Shown: positions 54,405 to 62,348, counted from the stretch's first letter. The stretch: 64,000 nt of DNA from JACWAE01 sp963847595 (GCA_963847595.1 CAWKAJ010000002.1:930001-994000); one strand, 5' to 3'. The notes: generated from the letters alone by a model not told the origin. Numbers and translations: made by a program.

Positions 54405-55256
54405 CTACCTCACAATGTTCGGATATAAGCGTGCTGCTATTGTAACTAATACCGCTGTCGTGAGCACCAGGACGCCGAAGTCAAGTCCTAACCCATATTC
54501 ACTTACCCCTTGAGTCAACATCAATCCCCGCAGCGCATCTACCTGGTATGTCAGCGGGTTTACATGCGCGATTACTTGCAGCCAGCGAGGCATCACCGAA
54601 ATCGGGTAGATTGCGCTGCTGGCGAAGAAGAGCGGCATCGTCAAGACCTGGCCGATGCCCATAAAACGTTCGCGTGTCTTAACCACGAACGCCACAATCA
54701 TCGAAAGCGAGGTGAAAGCAGTGGCTCCCAGGAGAACGGCAGCCAGTACGCCTAATAAAGCCAACGGGTTCCAGTTAATCCCCACCCTGAGAATTACCGC
54801 AAGGATAAATATAAGCACCGCTTGCGGCAATCCGCGCACACCCCCCGACAGCGCTTTGCCCAATGCCAGGGCGCCACGCGATGTGGGACTGACCAGGAAT
54901 TTGTGAACTATGCCTAAATCCCGCTCCCAGATAAGAGCTATGCCGCTGAAAATGGCTATGAACAGCGTACTCTGGGCCAGGACGCCCGGAGTCAAGAAGT
55001 CGATATAGCGCAGGTTCCCCGTCGGTATGGCTCTAATGTGAGTGAACACCTCGCCGAATACCAGAAGCCAGATAACCGGTTGCACGGCGCGCATGATCAG
55101 CTCAGTCGGGTCGTGGCGTATTTTGCGCACCTCAAATTCGGACATGGCTAACGTCTTGTCCACGAACCCGACAATAACGGATAAAGGGTTTTTAGGCCTG
55201 ATTAGAGTGGACTCAACCGAGCCGCTGGGCCGTCCGCCTTGTCCTGAAGACGTCAC
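54405..55256 (-). CDS. ABC-2 type transporter permease
   Basis: 283 aa, six membrane helices, daunorubicin-resistance DrrB-like (SEFEVRKIRHDPTELIMRA at the cytosolic N-terminus, AIFSGIALIWERDLG, LTYQVDALRGLM). GGAGG 8 nt before GTG 55256 sets the start, so it overlaps the ATPase gene by 44 nt. Exports an unknown compound with its partner. Confidence 0.88.
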   Translation of the reverse strand: MTSSGQGGRPSGSVESTLIRPKNPLSVIVGFVDKTLAMSEFEVRKIRHDPTELIMRAVQPVIWLLVFGEVFTHIRAIPTGNLRYIDFLTPGVLAQSTLFIAIFSGIALIWERDLGIVHKFLVSPTSRGALALGKALSGGVRGLPQAVLIFILAVILRVGINWNPLALLGVLAAVLLGATAFTSLSMIVAFVVKTRERFMGIGQVLTMPLFFASSAIYPISVMPRWLQVIAHVNPLTYQVDALRGLMLTQGVSEYGLGLDFGVLVLTTAVLVTIAARLYPNIVR

Positions 55257-56016
55257 GATAGCTTCCTCCCGATTCCAATTCGCTCCCTGAATAATAGATA
55301 AACACATCCTCTAGCGTTGCACCTTCTCGCCCTATGGACGCCTTAAGGTCGTCCGGCCTCCCCATCGCAACTACCTTGCCCCGGTGCATGATCGCCACCC
55401 GGTCGCACATACTGTCGGCTTCCTCCATAAGATGTGTGGTCATCAGTATGGTTGTCCCGTACTCGTTACGCAATTGCTCGACATGTTCCCAGACTGCTTT
55501 CCGTGCCAATGGGTCCAGACCCACTGTTGGTTCATCTAAGAACAGCACCGGAGGTCTGTGCAGTATGGACTGAGCGATCTCCAGACGTCGCACCATGCCG
55601 CCGGAGTACGTGCGCACGAGCTTGTCCGCACACTCCTCCAGCCCCATAAACTTGAGAGCATTGCGTATCCGCGGTTTCCTCTCACGGCGGGGTATATCGT
55701 AGAGCCTGGCGAAGATCAGCAGATTCTCGTAGCCAGTAAGCGTGCCTTCAGTGGAGAGCATCTGCGGTACGTAACCAATCACTCGACGCACAGCGCTGGC
55801 GCGGCGGCGAATGCTGTAACCCGCTATACTGGCTTCGCCCGACGTAGGCGGCAGCAACGTGATCAGCATCTTAATCGCCGTGGTCTTGCCGGCCCCATTC
55901 GGGCCCAGTAATCCGAACGTCTCTCCGGCCTCCACCGAAATAGTCATTGCGTCCACAGCAGTCAGCTCTCCGAATCGACGTGTGAGCTCATTGGTTTCTA
56001 TGATTGCAGTATTCAT
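55213..56016 (-). CDS. ABC transporter ATP-binding protein
   Basis: 267 aa. Walker A GPNGAGKTT, signature YSGGMVRRLEIA, Walker B LFLDEP and switch His in MTTHLMEE; DrrA-like. ATG 56016 chosen, with AGGAG 11 nt upstream; the frame to 56061 overlaps marR. Middle gene of marR-ATPase-permease. Confidence 0.92.
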   Translation of the reverse strand: MNTAIIETNELTRRFGELTAVDAMTISVEAGETFGLLGPNGAGKTTAIKMLITLLPPTSGEASIAGYSIRRRASAVRRVIGYVPQMLSTEGTLTGYENLLIFARLYDIPRRERKPRIRNALKFMGLEECADKLVRTYSGGMVRRLEIAQSILHRPPVLFLDEPTVGLDPLARKAVWEHVEQLRNEYGTTILMTTHLMEEADSMCDRVAIMHRGKVVAMGRPDDLKASIGREGATLEDVFIYYSGSELESGGSYRDVFRTRRTAQRLG

Positions 56017-56020
56017 TGAA

Positions 56021-56512
56021 TTACCCGACTCCTTTGCCTGCGGGCGGCACTTGCAGCGCAAATACCTGCCCTAACATCTTCAATGCTTCTACAACCCTGG
56101 CTTGTTGCTCGGGCAGAAGTGCCGACAGCGCTTCAGCCAGCCGTGCCTCCGTGATTCGGCGCGTTCGCCTGAGTTCGGCAAGCCCGTGTGCGCTCAGCCT
56201 CAAGCTAACGTACCGCCGGTCATGGGCCAGTGCCCTGCGTATGACCAGTTTCCTGGCAACCAAAGCATCGATAGCCTTCGACATGGATGGCAACTTAAAT
56301 CCGATGTGTTCCGCCACCTCCGACAGCGAGACCCCCTCATTTCGATACAGATATAGGAGTGTTCGCAACTCAGGCACTGAAAGGCCCGGGGTACGGTGGC
56401 TGCGCATCTCCATGCGTATGCGCTGCATCACCCGGGGAACCACCTCCATCAAAAGAGCAGCGCCCTCGAGCTCAGAAGGAGAAATATTACTTTCCCTTTT
56501 CAACTGTTTCAT
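56021..56512 (-). CDS. MarR-family transcriptional regulator
   Basis: 163-aa winged-helix regulator (SVPELRTLLYLYRNEGVSL, EVAEHIGFKLPSMSKAIDAL, RRYVSLRLSAHGLAEL). It leads the transporter operon and most likely represses it in response to the exported compound. Its ATG is at the predicted transcription start, so its mRNA seems to have almost no leader. Confidence 0.9.
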   Translation of the reverse strand: MKQLKRESNISPSELEGAALLMEVVPRVMQRIRMEMRSHRTPGLSVPELRTLLYLYRNEGVSLSEVAEHIGFKLPSMSKAIDALVARKLVIRRALAHDRRYVSLRLSAHGLAELRRTRRITEARLAEALSALLPEQQARVVEALKMLGQVFALQVPPAGKGVG

Positions 56513-56518
56513 AAGAAA

Positions 56519-56548
56519 AGTATAATACAGTCAGCACGGAGAAGTCAA
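56519..56548 (-). promoter_or_regulatory. marR operon promoter, leaderless
   Basis: Minus-strand TTGACT (56543-56548), 18 bp, TATACT (56519-56524), ending 6 nt before the marR ATG (56512). Confidence 0.65.
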
Positions 56549-56649
56549 TAAGGCGGGGCAGGGAAAAAGTTGAGAATTTGTAACATTTCGGGAAACGACT
56601 ACCCTGATTCGGCAGATAGCCCTGTAGCACAGCGCGTTCAGTTTTTACA

Positions 56650-57282
56650 TTAAACGCTGAGTCTGAAAGGCGGATACCGATCGGTGGCCAGCAGGAAAGC
56701 GTATGACACCACCCTTAAAGCCCATCTGAACACGCCTTCTACGAAATCGAACAGGGCTTTCGGATAGCGGCCCGTAAACAGTATGGCGAACCACGCGATT
56801 ATCACCGCCACCAGGGCAGCGATAGCAAGAAGCGAGAGCACGATGTAGTGAGGAATCGCCAAAAGCCATTTCACCAGCGGCAGCCAGCGGTGAAGCTCCT
56901 CTTCAGCTTTGGGGTACGGGATTTCGATGTGGTACAGCCGCTCGTCATCAGTTGACGGATACTCATCTCTCAGTAGCGCGAGGTATGCCCAGACTCGGGT
57001 GCCGAACTTAGTCAGGGCCAGATTCCAGTCAAACCACCACCTGGGATATTTTTGCAGGAATAGAAGCATCAACACCGTGGGGATGAAGACCAGTCCGCCC
57101 TCTGCGATGCGGAATATCCACCCATTCCCACCCCAGCCAAACATGCCGCCGGCGACTAAACCAAAGATGATGAGAATAGGAATAGCCGTAAGCAGCCTGA
57201 AAAATGTAGTTATCCGGTTCATCTTTTTGTCCGGATAATCTATGGACAGGTTAATTGGATATGGTTTTGTAACTTCTGCCAC
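56650..57282 (-). CDS. DUF4389 membrane protein
   Basis: 210 aa with two DUF4389-like halves and about four to six membrane helices (RLLTAIPILIIFG, LLAIPHYIVLSLL, YPKALFDFVEGVFRWALRV). Function unknown. GGAGG 7 nt before GTG 57282 sets the start; the upstream open frame to 57696 is read through repeat DNA. Confidence 0.82.
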   Translation of the reverse strand: MAEVTKPYPINLSIDYPDKKMNRITTFFRLLTAIPILIIFGLVAGGMFGWGGNGWIFRIAEGGLVFIPTVLMLLFLQKYPRWWFDWNLALTKFGTRVWAYLALLRDEYPSTDDERLYHIEIPYPKAEEELHRWLPLVKWLLAIPHYIVLSLLAIAALVAVIIAWFAILFTGRYPKALFDFVEGVFRWALRVVSYAFLLATDRYPPFRLSV

Positions 57283-57423
57283 AATAAAACCTCCGGATAC
57301 AATAGTCTCGGCTCTCTCAGTTGCGAGCAAATAATCTCCCGCAATTGTACCACAGAAAGCGACCTCCGAGTAGAATCGGGACATATCCCTAGTACAAGGC
57401 CGTTTACTTATGGGGAGTGCAGA

Positions 57424-57507
57424 GGGGATTCGCCCCTCTGCCAGGGGATTGGGGGTGTCCCCCAACTCCCTTAATTCCCCCCAGACTGGGGGACAGGGGG
57501 TTGAAAA
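57424..57507 (-). repeat. GC-rich dispersed repeat, copy B (inverted)
   Basis: Inverted partner of 52041-52122; the two bound a 5.3-kb block of leftward genes. Confidence 0.75.
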
Positions 57508-57538
57508 CAGATTAATAAACACCATCATGGTGTGCATA

Positions 57539-57567
57539 TTGACATCGATTGCTTCTGATTGTATCTT
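57539..57567 (+). promoter_or_regulatory. promoter of the zinc-ribbon gene, leaderless
   Basis: TTGACA (57539-57544), 17 bp, TATCTT (57562-57567); the ATG at 57577 lies at about +3. Confidence 0.65.
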
Positions 57568-57576
57568 GATATAGCA

Positions 57577-57957
57577 ATGGCACACAATGTTAAATGCCCT
57601 CGATGCGGAAGGTCTACTCTTGATGCCACCTTCTGTCAGTATTGCGGCAAAGCTCTGCATGCTTGCCCGGCCTGCGGTGCCAGGATATCCACTCACGCCC
57701 TATTCTGCCCGGAGTGCGGAGCACCAATCTCTAAGGAGCAGAGAGAGGCCATAGCTGTAGAACGCACCTCCCCGGCCTGGTGGCTATTGCCCCTAGTGCT
57801 GAGCGTCGGAGGTCTTGGCTGGGTTGGCGGCCTGGTAGCCTGGTCACTTATCCGATACAGAGACCCGTCCAAGGCCACAGGTCTACTTTGGCTTGGCATT
57901 ACATTGACTGTAATAGAGATCGTCATTGTCATAGTGGTGAGAGCGACACAGCATTAA
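57577..57957 (+). CDS. double zinc-ribbon membrane protein
   Basis: 126 aa: two N-terminal zinc ribbons (CPRCG/CQYCG and CPACG/CPECG, residues about 6-50), then two hydrophobic segments (about 65-90 and 100-120). No catalytic motif; probably a small membrane-anchored binding protein. No SD, in line with the leaderless promoter; TTG 57559 is the alternative start. Confidence 0.78.
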   Translation: MAHNVKCPRCGRSTLDATFCQYCGKALHACPACGARISTHALFCPECGAPISKEQREAIAVERTSPAWWLLPLVLSVGGLGWVGGLVAWSLIRYRDPSKATGLLWLGITLTVIEIVIVIVVRATQH

Positions 57958-58007
57958 GCATATCGCTCCCACGTTAGCCTCCATAAGCTATCGATAGGTT
58001 TGCAGAA

Positions 58008-58094
58008 GCCGAGGTGGCGGAACCGGCAGACGCGAGGGACTTAAAATCCCTTGGGCTTCGGCCCTTGCGGGTTCAAATCCCGCCCTCGGCACCA
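58008..58094 (+). tRNA. tRNA-Leu(TAA)
   Basis: Complete class II tRNA: acceptor GCCGAGG/CCTCGGC, anticodon stem AGGGA/TCCCT with loop CTTAAAA (TAA), encoded CCA. Its 3' part is repeated at 59833-59889, marking it as an integration site. Confidence 0.96.
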
Positions 58095-58283
58095 TCGAAC
58101 AGGTTAATTTGTTCACTCAGAAGTTAACCCGTTCCTTCATTCAATCCCGCAGGGACGGACTCTCCAGAGGAGACACAAAGCTTGCTGGCGTACCTACATT
58201 GTATATCTAGAAAACTACTTTTCTCCGTTTGCAAAGTATGACTTCTCACAAACAGGTCCGCCAAATTACTTTCTGGCCAGCCT

Positions 58284-58994
58284 CTAGGCTTTAGCCTTGC
58301 AGTAAGGTATCACTCTGATACCCCAGTTGGGCTCGACATCGAAGGAGATGATATTCCCTGTGTTAAGGTCGGCGCCCCGCACCTTGGCCACCTCCAGAAT
58401 CTTTATCATCTTGGTCCCCATAGTCTCTATGCGCAATCTCAGGTGAGCGTCACACATCGACCCCAGCCTGACCATGGCGTTTTCATCGAAGGCATATGAG
58501 TGCGCCACACAGATAATGCCCATCCCCTTGCCCGAAAGTCTCTTGCACTCCTCAAAGAAGGAGAGCACTTCTTCCATGGAAGCATGGGTCACGTAGTACG
58601 TGAGGGAATCGATTATCGCCACGTCGACGCCCTTATTCGCATAACTTTCCAGCATGGGCAGTAGACCTGCGCTCAGGCTCCGCCTCGTTTTCTTGGTGTC
58701 TATGGGATATATCCACAGTCGGGACAGGAGAAGATAGTCCATGATGTCCAGATTCAGGCTCTGCATCTGAGTCACCAGGCTCTTCACCGTGTTCTCCGTG
58801 GTGAAGACCACAGCACTACAGCCCTTTATCAGCGAGCCCCAGACCATTTGCTGGGTGAGCACCGACTTACCCGAATCAGGCTGGCCCTCCACAAGGCTGA
58901 GCGACCTCAGCGGTATCCCCCCACCTATCCTCTTGTCCAATTCATCGTTCCCTGTAGAGATTAATCTGGGATCCTTCTCTGAACCTGTCCTCAT
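58284..58994 (-). CDS. FlaH/KaiC-like RecA-fold ATPase
   Basis: 236 aa. Walker A in GQPDSGKSVL (about residue 40), Walker B in VAIIDSLTYY (about 130), and LISTGNDELDKRIGGGIP typical of KaiC/FlaH proteins. FlaH works in archaellum and related type IV-like machines; no partner (FlaI/FlaJ) is in the window. AGGAGG 6 nt before ATG 58994 sets the start. It lies between a tRNA-Leu and its duplicated 3' end. Confidence 0.85.
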   Translation of the reverse strand: MRTGSEKDPRLISTGNDELDKRIGGGIPLRSLSLVEGQPDSGKSVLTQQMVWGSLIKGCSAVVFTTENTVKSLVTQMQSLNLDIMDYLLLSRLWIYPIDTKKTRRSLSAGLLPMLESYANKGVDVAIIDSLTYYVTHASMEEVLSFFEECKRLSGKGMGIICVAHSYAFDENAMVRLGSMCDAHLRLRIETMGTKMIKILEVAKVRGADLNTGNIISFDVEPNWGIRVIPYCKAKA

Positions 58995-59007
58995 TTCATT
59001 CCTCCTA

Positions 59008-59187
59008 ACCCCGAAATCGCGCTGAGGCAACCATGCCACCAGCATTCGACAGAACTACCAACTTGGTAATGTCGTTCCCTGGTGATATCAGTTTCAACCT
59101 AAGCAGCGCAACCTCACTCGGCCCAGGCTCGAACACCTCGCGTTGCCTCATGCTCTTGTTCGAGAAGATTTTGGCGACGCTCCACAA
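59008..59187 (-). CDS. possible small protein upstream of the FlaH-like gene
   Basis: 60 codons from TTG 59187, or 48 from an internal ATG (MRQREVFEPG). The stop is about 11 nt before the FlaH-like start. The sequence is balanced in composition but matches nothing I know. Could be a coupled leader gene or chance. Confidence 0.3.
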
Positions 59188-59317
59188 TAGCTCTGGGGGA
59201 TATTCATACTAGAATAGCCTACTGGAAGATTAGGGCCACTTTATCTTGTTAGCAATAGGCATCTCGGAGTATATAGAGGAGAGAATGGTACTGACCTGCC
59301 CCCGGAAATGGTACCAC

Positions 59318-59470
59318 TTACAGAGTTAGGGTTACGAGCATTTTAGCTTCAGGAGCTGGTGGCTTGTAACGCAACGGGTTATGTGGCCGGAACTGACTAT
59401 ATCCCTTCCTCCAGTCGGCAATCAATACCTTAGCTTTAGTCAGTGTGGCAAAAATTTCGCGGTTGAGCAG
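59318..59470 (-). pseudogene. IS3-family transposase C-terminal remnant
   Basis: Minus-strand frame ends REIFATLTKAKVLIADW...SQFRPHNPLRYKPPAPEA and a stop, matching the conserved C-terminus of IS3-family OrfB (usual form EIF..L.EAKVLIE.WR..YN..RPHSSLGYRPPAPEA). Upstream of LLNREIF the frame breaks down. The bases after the stop, TGGTACC and GGGGGCAGGTCAGTACCA, may be an IS end. No other part of the element is seen. Confidence 0.78.
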
Positions 59471-59620
59471 TGTTCGCCATCAGCGAAAATGGAACTGCGA
59501 TAATATTACCCGAGCCACCACTTTGGGGCTTACTCTAAATCTACTTCTGGGAAAACTCGAAACCAGGTGGTTATCGAGCACCGTATCGCTCAACAACTGC
59601 TTGTTGGCATGCGGTACTTA

Positions 59621-59728
59621 TCACAACGGATGGCATGTATTTACTAAGGACAAAACGAGAGCGACGATAATAATCGCACCAAAGATAATCGAAACTACTT
59701 GTGCGTAATTTCGTCGTGGTTTTGGCAT
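59621..59728 (-). CDS. small single-helix membrane peptide (35 aa)
   Basis: Reads MPKPRRNYAQ then a hydrophobic helix (VVSIIFGAIIIVALVLSL) and a short tail VNTCHPL, with AAAGG before the ATG. A basic N-terminus plus one helix is how many larger membrane-anchored proteins begin, so it may be either a truncated gene or a genuine small protein. Confidence 0.5.
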   Translation of the reverse strand: MPKPRRNYAQVVSIIFGAIIIVALVLSLVNTCHPL

Positions 59729-59832
59729 GATTGCCTTTCGTGGAGCGGTTAGCAAGAGTATATAGTGGTTCAAAAAGGGAATCAACCAGTTCAGATACAC
59801 TAAGTTTGCTAAGCAGTTTAGCTAGACTTTGC

Positions 59833-59889
59833 TGACTTAAAATCCGTGGGCTTCGGCCCTTGCGGGTTCAAATCCCGCCCTCGGCACCA
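59833..59889 (+). repeat. duplicate of the tRNA-Leu(TAA) 3' half (att-like site)
   Basis: From GACTTAAAATCC to CGGCACCA it repeats the intact tRNA at 58037-58094 apart from one deleted and one changed base. No 5' half precedes it. A direct repeat of a tRNA 3' end is the classic trace of integrase-mediated insertion; this would be the far junction. Confidence 0.85.
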
Positions 59890-59947
59890 CTCCAGGAAGC
59901 TTCGTCACTGCTATAAGCCAAACGTTATGTATATCCACATATAAAGC

Positions 59948-59984
59948 TTTGGCCCCAGAAGTTTCACTCCCTTCTGGGGCCAAA
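59948..59984. terminator. strong 14-bp hairpin
   Basis: TTTGGCCCCAGAAG and its perfect complement around a 9-nt loop. It lies 43 nt beyond the stop of the small minus-strand gene at 60028 and could end its transcript. Confidence 0.6.
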
Positions 59985-60027
59985 ATATCTTGTTCTCCAC
60001 TAAGCCAGAAATGCCGGCTTCTGTAGC

Positions 60028-60213
60028 CTAGCATCTGGTATCGTTCAGATACTTGTGCTCAAAATACAACTTCAAATCAAAGTAGCTTTCTACTATTTCT
60101 TTATAATCGTTTGGCCTGGGCTTGCCATTTGGCGCGTTCTCAAGTATTTTGTTTATCAAAGGTATTGTCAATATTCCCACAACAGTATCTATTGTTTGTT
60201 GCGACATTACCAT
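60028..60213 (-). CDS. small hypothetical protein (61 aa)
   Basis: No known domain. Hydrophobic N-terminal part (TIDTVVGILTIPLINKILE) and a charged C-terminal helix (YKEIVESYFDLKLYFEHKYL). A perfect AGGAGG stands 7 nt before the ATG, which argues for a real gene. Just outside the tRNA-Leu island. Confidence 0.6.
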   Translation of the reverse strand: MVMSQQTIDTVVGILTIPLINKILENAPNGKPRPNDYKEIVESYFDLKLYFEHKYLNDTRC

Positions 60214-60654
60214 CCCTGCACCTCCTCGCTTCTAATTAAGTAAGCGTAGCGAACCTTCTCTGGGATTACTTCACTTTAGATTGTGCAGTTACCAATAGGA
60301 AATGGCAATCCCGCTTAATAACTATCTCGTTTCTTACTTTAGTAAGCCCTTCTCAAGAGTAGAAAGTACTTCTGCAACGCTGCCAACAAACTTGAGACAG
60401 TCGCGTCCACGCCTCAGTTCCTCTCCCATCTGCACCACAGGCTATTTCCCAAAATGTGATAACTTCTTAACGTTTTCCTCCATGCTTTTATAACTTCTTT
60501 ATCCCCGGGTGCTTATTATAATGCTGGATAATGCCTTTATTGACAGGCTGAGACCTGTCCCGTTATCGTAGTATGCGGCAAATTAAGCTGCGAGCTGGTT
60601 CTGGGGACTGGTCAGGACATCGGACCGGGAGCCAAAGAGGAAGGAGAATATACC
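60214..60654. other. 441-nt gap before rubrerythrin
   Basis: Holds no confident gene. On the minus strand 60342-60484 there is a 47-codon frame interrupted once by TAG (MEENVKKLSHFGK / PVVQMGEELRRGRDCLKFVG...). A TATAAT occurs at about 60517-60522, and a promoter candidate TTGACA-18-TATCGT at 60540-60569. Confidence 0.4.
60540..60569 (+). promoter_or_regulatory. candidate rubrerythrin promoter
   Basis: TTGACA (60540-60545), 18 bp, TATCGT (60564-60569); the -10 is imperfect. Confidence 0.4.
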
Positions 60655-61263
60655 ATGTGGAAGTGCACCAACTGCCATCATGTAGAACTCACCAAAGACC
60701 GACCATTACGCTGCCCCGTATGCGGTGCGGGTGCGGAGAAACTCGCCCCCCATGAAATCCCGGGCATAAAAGGAACGAAGACCTTGGAAAACCTGAAGAC
60801 TGGCTTCGTCGCCGAGTCCCAGGCTCATCAAAGAAACCTCGCTTTCGCTTTTAAAGCTGAGCAGGACGACTTCCCCCAGGTAGCCAGGCTTTTCCGAGCC
60901 ATAGCCGAGGCAGAGGGAATCCATGCTTTCAACCATCTGCGCCTCCTGGGTGGAGTGTCCGACACTCAGGAGAACCTGGAGTCTGCTTTCGAGAGGGAGA
61001 ACCTGGCAAGTAAGACCTATCCTCGATTCATTAAGGAGGCCAATGAGGAGGAGAATACAAGCGTAGCGAAAATCTTTAGCTATTCCCGGGATGTGGAAGC
61101 AGGCCATGCCAAGCTTTACAAGAAGGCTCTGGAGCACATGGTACAGGAGGCAGACACCAAATACTATGTTTGCGGCGTCTGCGGCTATGTCTCAGACGGC
61201 GACCTGCCCGACCAATGCCCGATTTGCGGCGCTCCCAAAGAAAAATTCCGGAGCATAGTCTAG
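60655..61263 (+). CDS. rubrerythrin with rubredoxin domains at both ends
   Basis: Reduces hydrogen peroxide in anaerobes. 202 aa: N-terminal rubredoxin-like knuckles (CTNCH, CPVCG, residues 4-24), a ferritin-like di-iron domain with ExxH-type motifs (AEAEGIHAFNHL, RDVEAGHAKLY), and a C-terminal rubredoxin domain (CGVCG, CPICG). Usual rubrerythrins have only one of these. GAAGGAG lies 9 nt before the ATG. Confidence 0.92.
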   Translation: MWKCTNCHHVELTKDRPLRCPVCGAGAEKLAPHEIPGIKGTKTLENLKTGFVAESQAHQRNLAFAFKAEQDDFPQVARLFRAIAEAEGIHAFNHLRLLGGVSDTQENLESAFERENLASKTYPRFIKEANEEENTSVAKIFSYSRDVEAGHAKLYKKALEHMVQEADTKYYVCGVCGYVSDGDLPDQCPICGAPKEKFRSIV

Positions 61264-61457
61264 CTTAGCAAGCAGGAAAGCAGAATGTTTTTGACCTGAA
61301 TTCTTAACCGTGACATCCTCTACGGACTGCCTGATGATCTTGACCATGATAAGGTCTTGACATGAAGAGCGTTAAGAACAGTCCCATCCTTAGAGTATGT
61401 GCCTTAACAGGAAGCGGCTCTGAAGCTAACCGCTCGTTCAACCAAGACTGTAGTCAA

Positions 61458-61487
61458 TTGACAAGTGCCTAAACGAATGTTTAAAAT
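61458..61487 (+). promoter_or_regulatory. promoter of the GreA-fusion gene
   Basis: TTGACA (61458-61463), 18 bp, TAAAAT (61482-61487); start about 23 nt before the ATG. The rest of the 253-nt gap from 61264 has only a short hairpin. Confidence 0.65.
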
Positions 61488-61516
61488 TATCAGCGGAAGG
61501 GAGATTAAGGTAAATC

Positions 61517-62332
61517 ATGGCTGAAGAGCGCAATCTGAGCCTCGATGAGGCTGTAACCATGTATCTTGCCACCCTGCCGCCGGAGCAGAGGCAGGAAAGC
61601 CAGCAGGAGTTGAACAGGTTCGTTCGGTGGTATGGTGGAGATCGTCTGATGAGCGAGCTCGGCGCGAGAGAGATTGGAGAATACGGCGAGAGTGTAAGTA
61701 AGAGCATCAGATCCTCAGTAACCGACCCCGCCAAGAAGATCGAGCCAGTAAGAAACTTCCTCACTTTTGCCAAAAAGACAAAACTGACAGGGGTAAACCT
61801 CGCCCCCAATCTTAGAGTCAGCAAGACCAAAAAGGGACCGATGGTGAAGCGCAGCAATAACGAGCCTGCCCAGGTTCATCTCACCTCTGAGGGCCATGCT
61901 GCCATGAAATCGGAACTGGAGACGCTCAAAGACGAACGGCCCCTCGTTGTGGAGCAAATTCGCCATGCTGCAGCGGACAAGGACTTCCGAGAGAACGCCC
62001 CACTCGAGGCAGCCAGAGAGCATCAGGGGCAGTTGGAAGCTCGGATCAGGGAACTGGAGGCCACCATCAAAGGGGCTACCATCATGAAGGAAAAGACAAG
62101 CATCACGCTGAGAGTAGGCATCGGCTGCACAGTAGGCTTGTCCGACCTTACCTCCGGTGAACAATTGCACTACACTTTGGTTAGTCCCAGTGAATCCAAC
62201 CCTACCAAGGGCAAACTCTCCATTGCCTCGCCCACCGGCAAAGCTTTGTTGGATCAAGAGATCGGCACTGTAGTAGAGGTCACGGCACCCGTGGGTACCT
62301 TCCGCTACCGAATCGAGGATATAAAAGGCTAA
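61517..62332 (+). CDS. GreA-type elongation factor with N-terminal recombinase-like domain
   Basis: 271 aa. Residues from about 117 onward are GreA: coiled coil (LTSEGHAAMKSELETLKDE) with the acidic tip in DKDFRENAPLEAAREHQG, matching D..EN of GreA, and the FKBP-like C-terminal domain (GCTVGLSDLTSGEQL ... GKALLDQEIG). Residues 1-110 (LSLDEAVTMYLATLPPEQRQ ... FVRWYGGDRLMSELGAREI ... VRNFLTFAKK) resemble the SAM-like core-binding domain of tyrosine recombinases, with no catalytic domain. Expected to rescue backtracked RNA polymerase; the extra domain may add DNA binding (inference). Confidence 0.85.
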   Translation: MAEERNLSLDEAVTMYLATLPPEQRQESQQELNRFVRWYGGDRLMSELGAREIGEYGESVSKSIRSSVTDPAKKIEPVRNFLTFAKKTKLTGVNLAPNLRVSKTKKGPMVKRSNNEPAQVHLTSEGHAAMKSELETLKDERPLVVEQIRHAAADKDFRENAPLEAAREHQGQLEARIRELEATIKGATIMKEKTSITLRVGIGCTVGLSDLTSGEQLHYTLVSPSESNPTKGKLSIASPTGKALLDQEIGTVVEVTAPVGTFRYRIEDIKG

Positions 62333-62348
62333 AATTGAAGGCATTTTT

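Noticed and set aside
57283..57696. Long N-terminal extension of the DUF4389 protein
   Set aside because: It runs through repeat DNA and the leaderless gene on the other strand; a clear SD marks GTG 57282.
59445..59708. Plus-strand ORF of 87 aa
   Set aside because: No SD and no similarity. It is antisense to the IS3 remnant and the small membrane peptide.
60302..60493. Plus-strand ORF of 63 aa and an antisense frame broken by TAG
   Set aside because: Neither has an SD or known motif; the amber-interrupted minus frame is too short to argue for a decayed gene or recoding.
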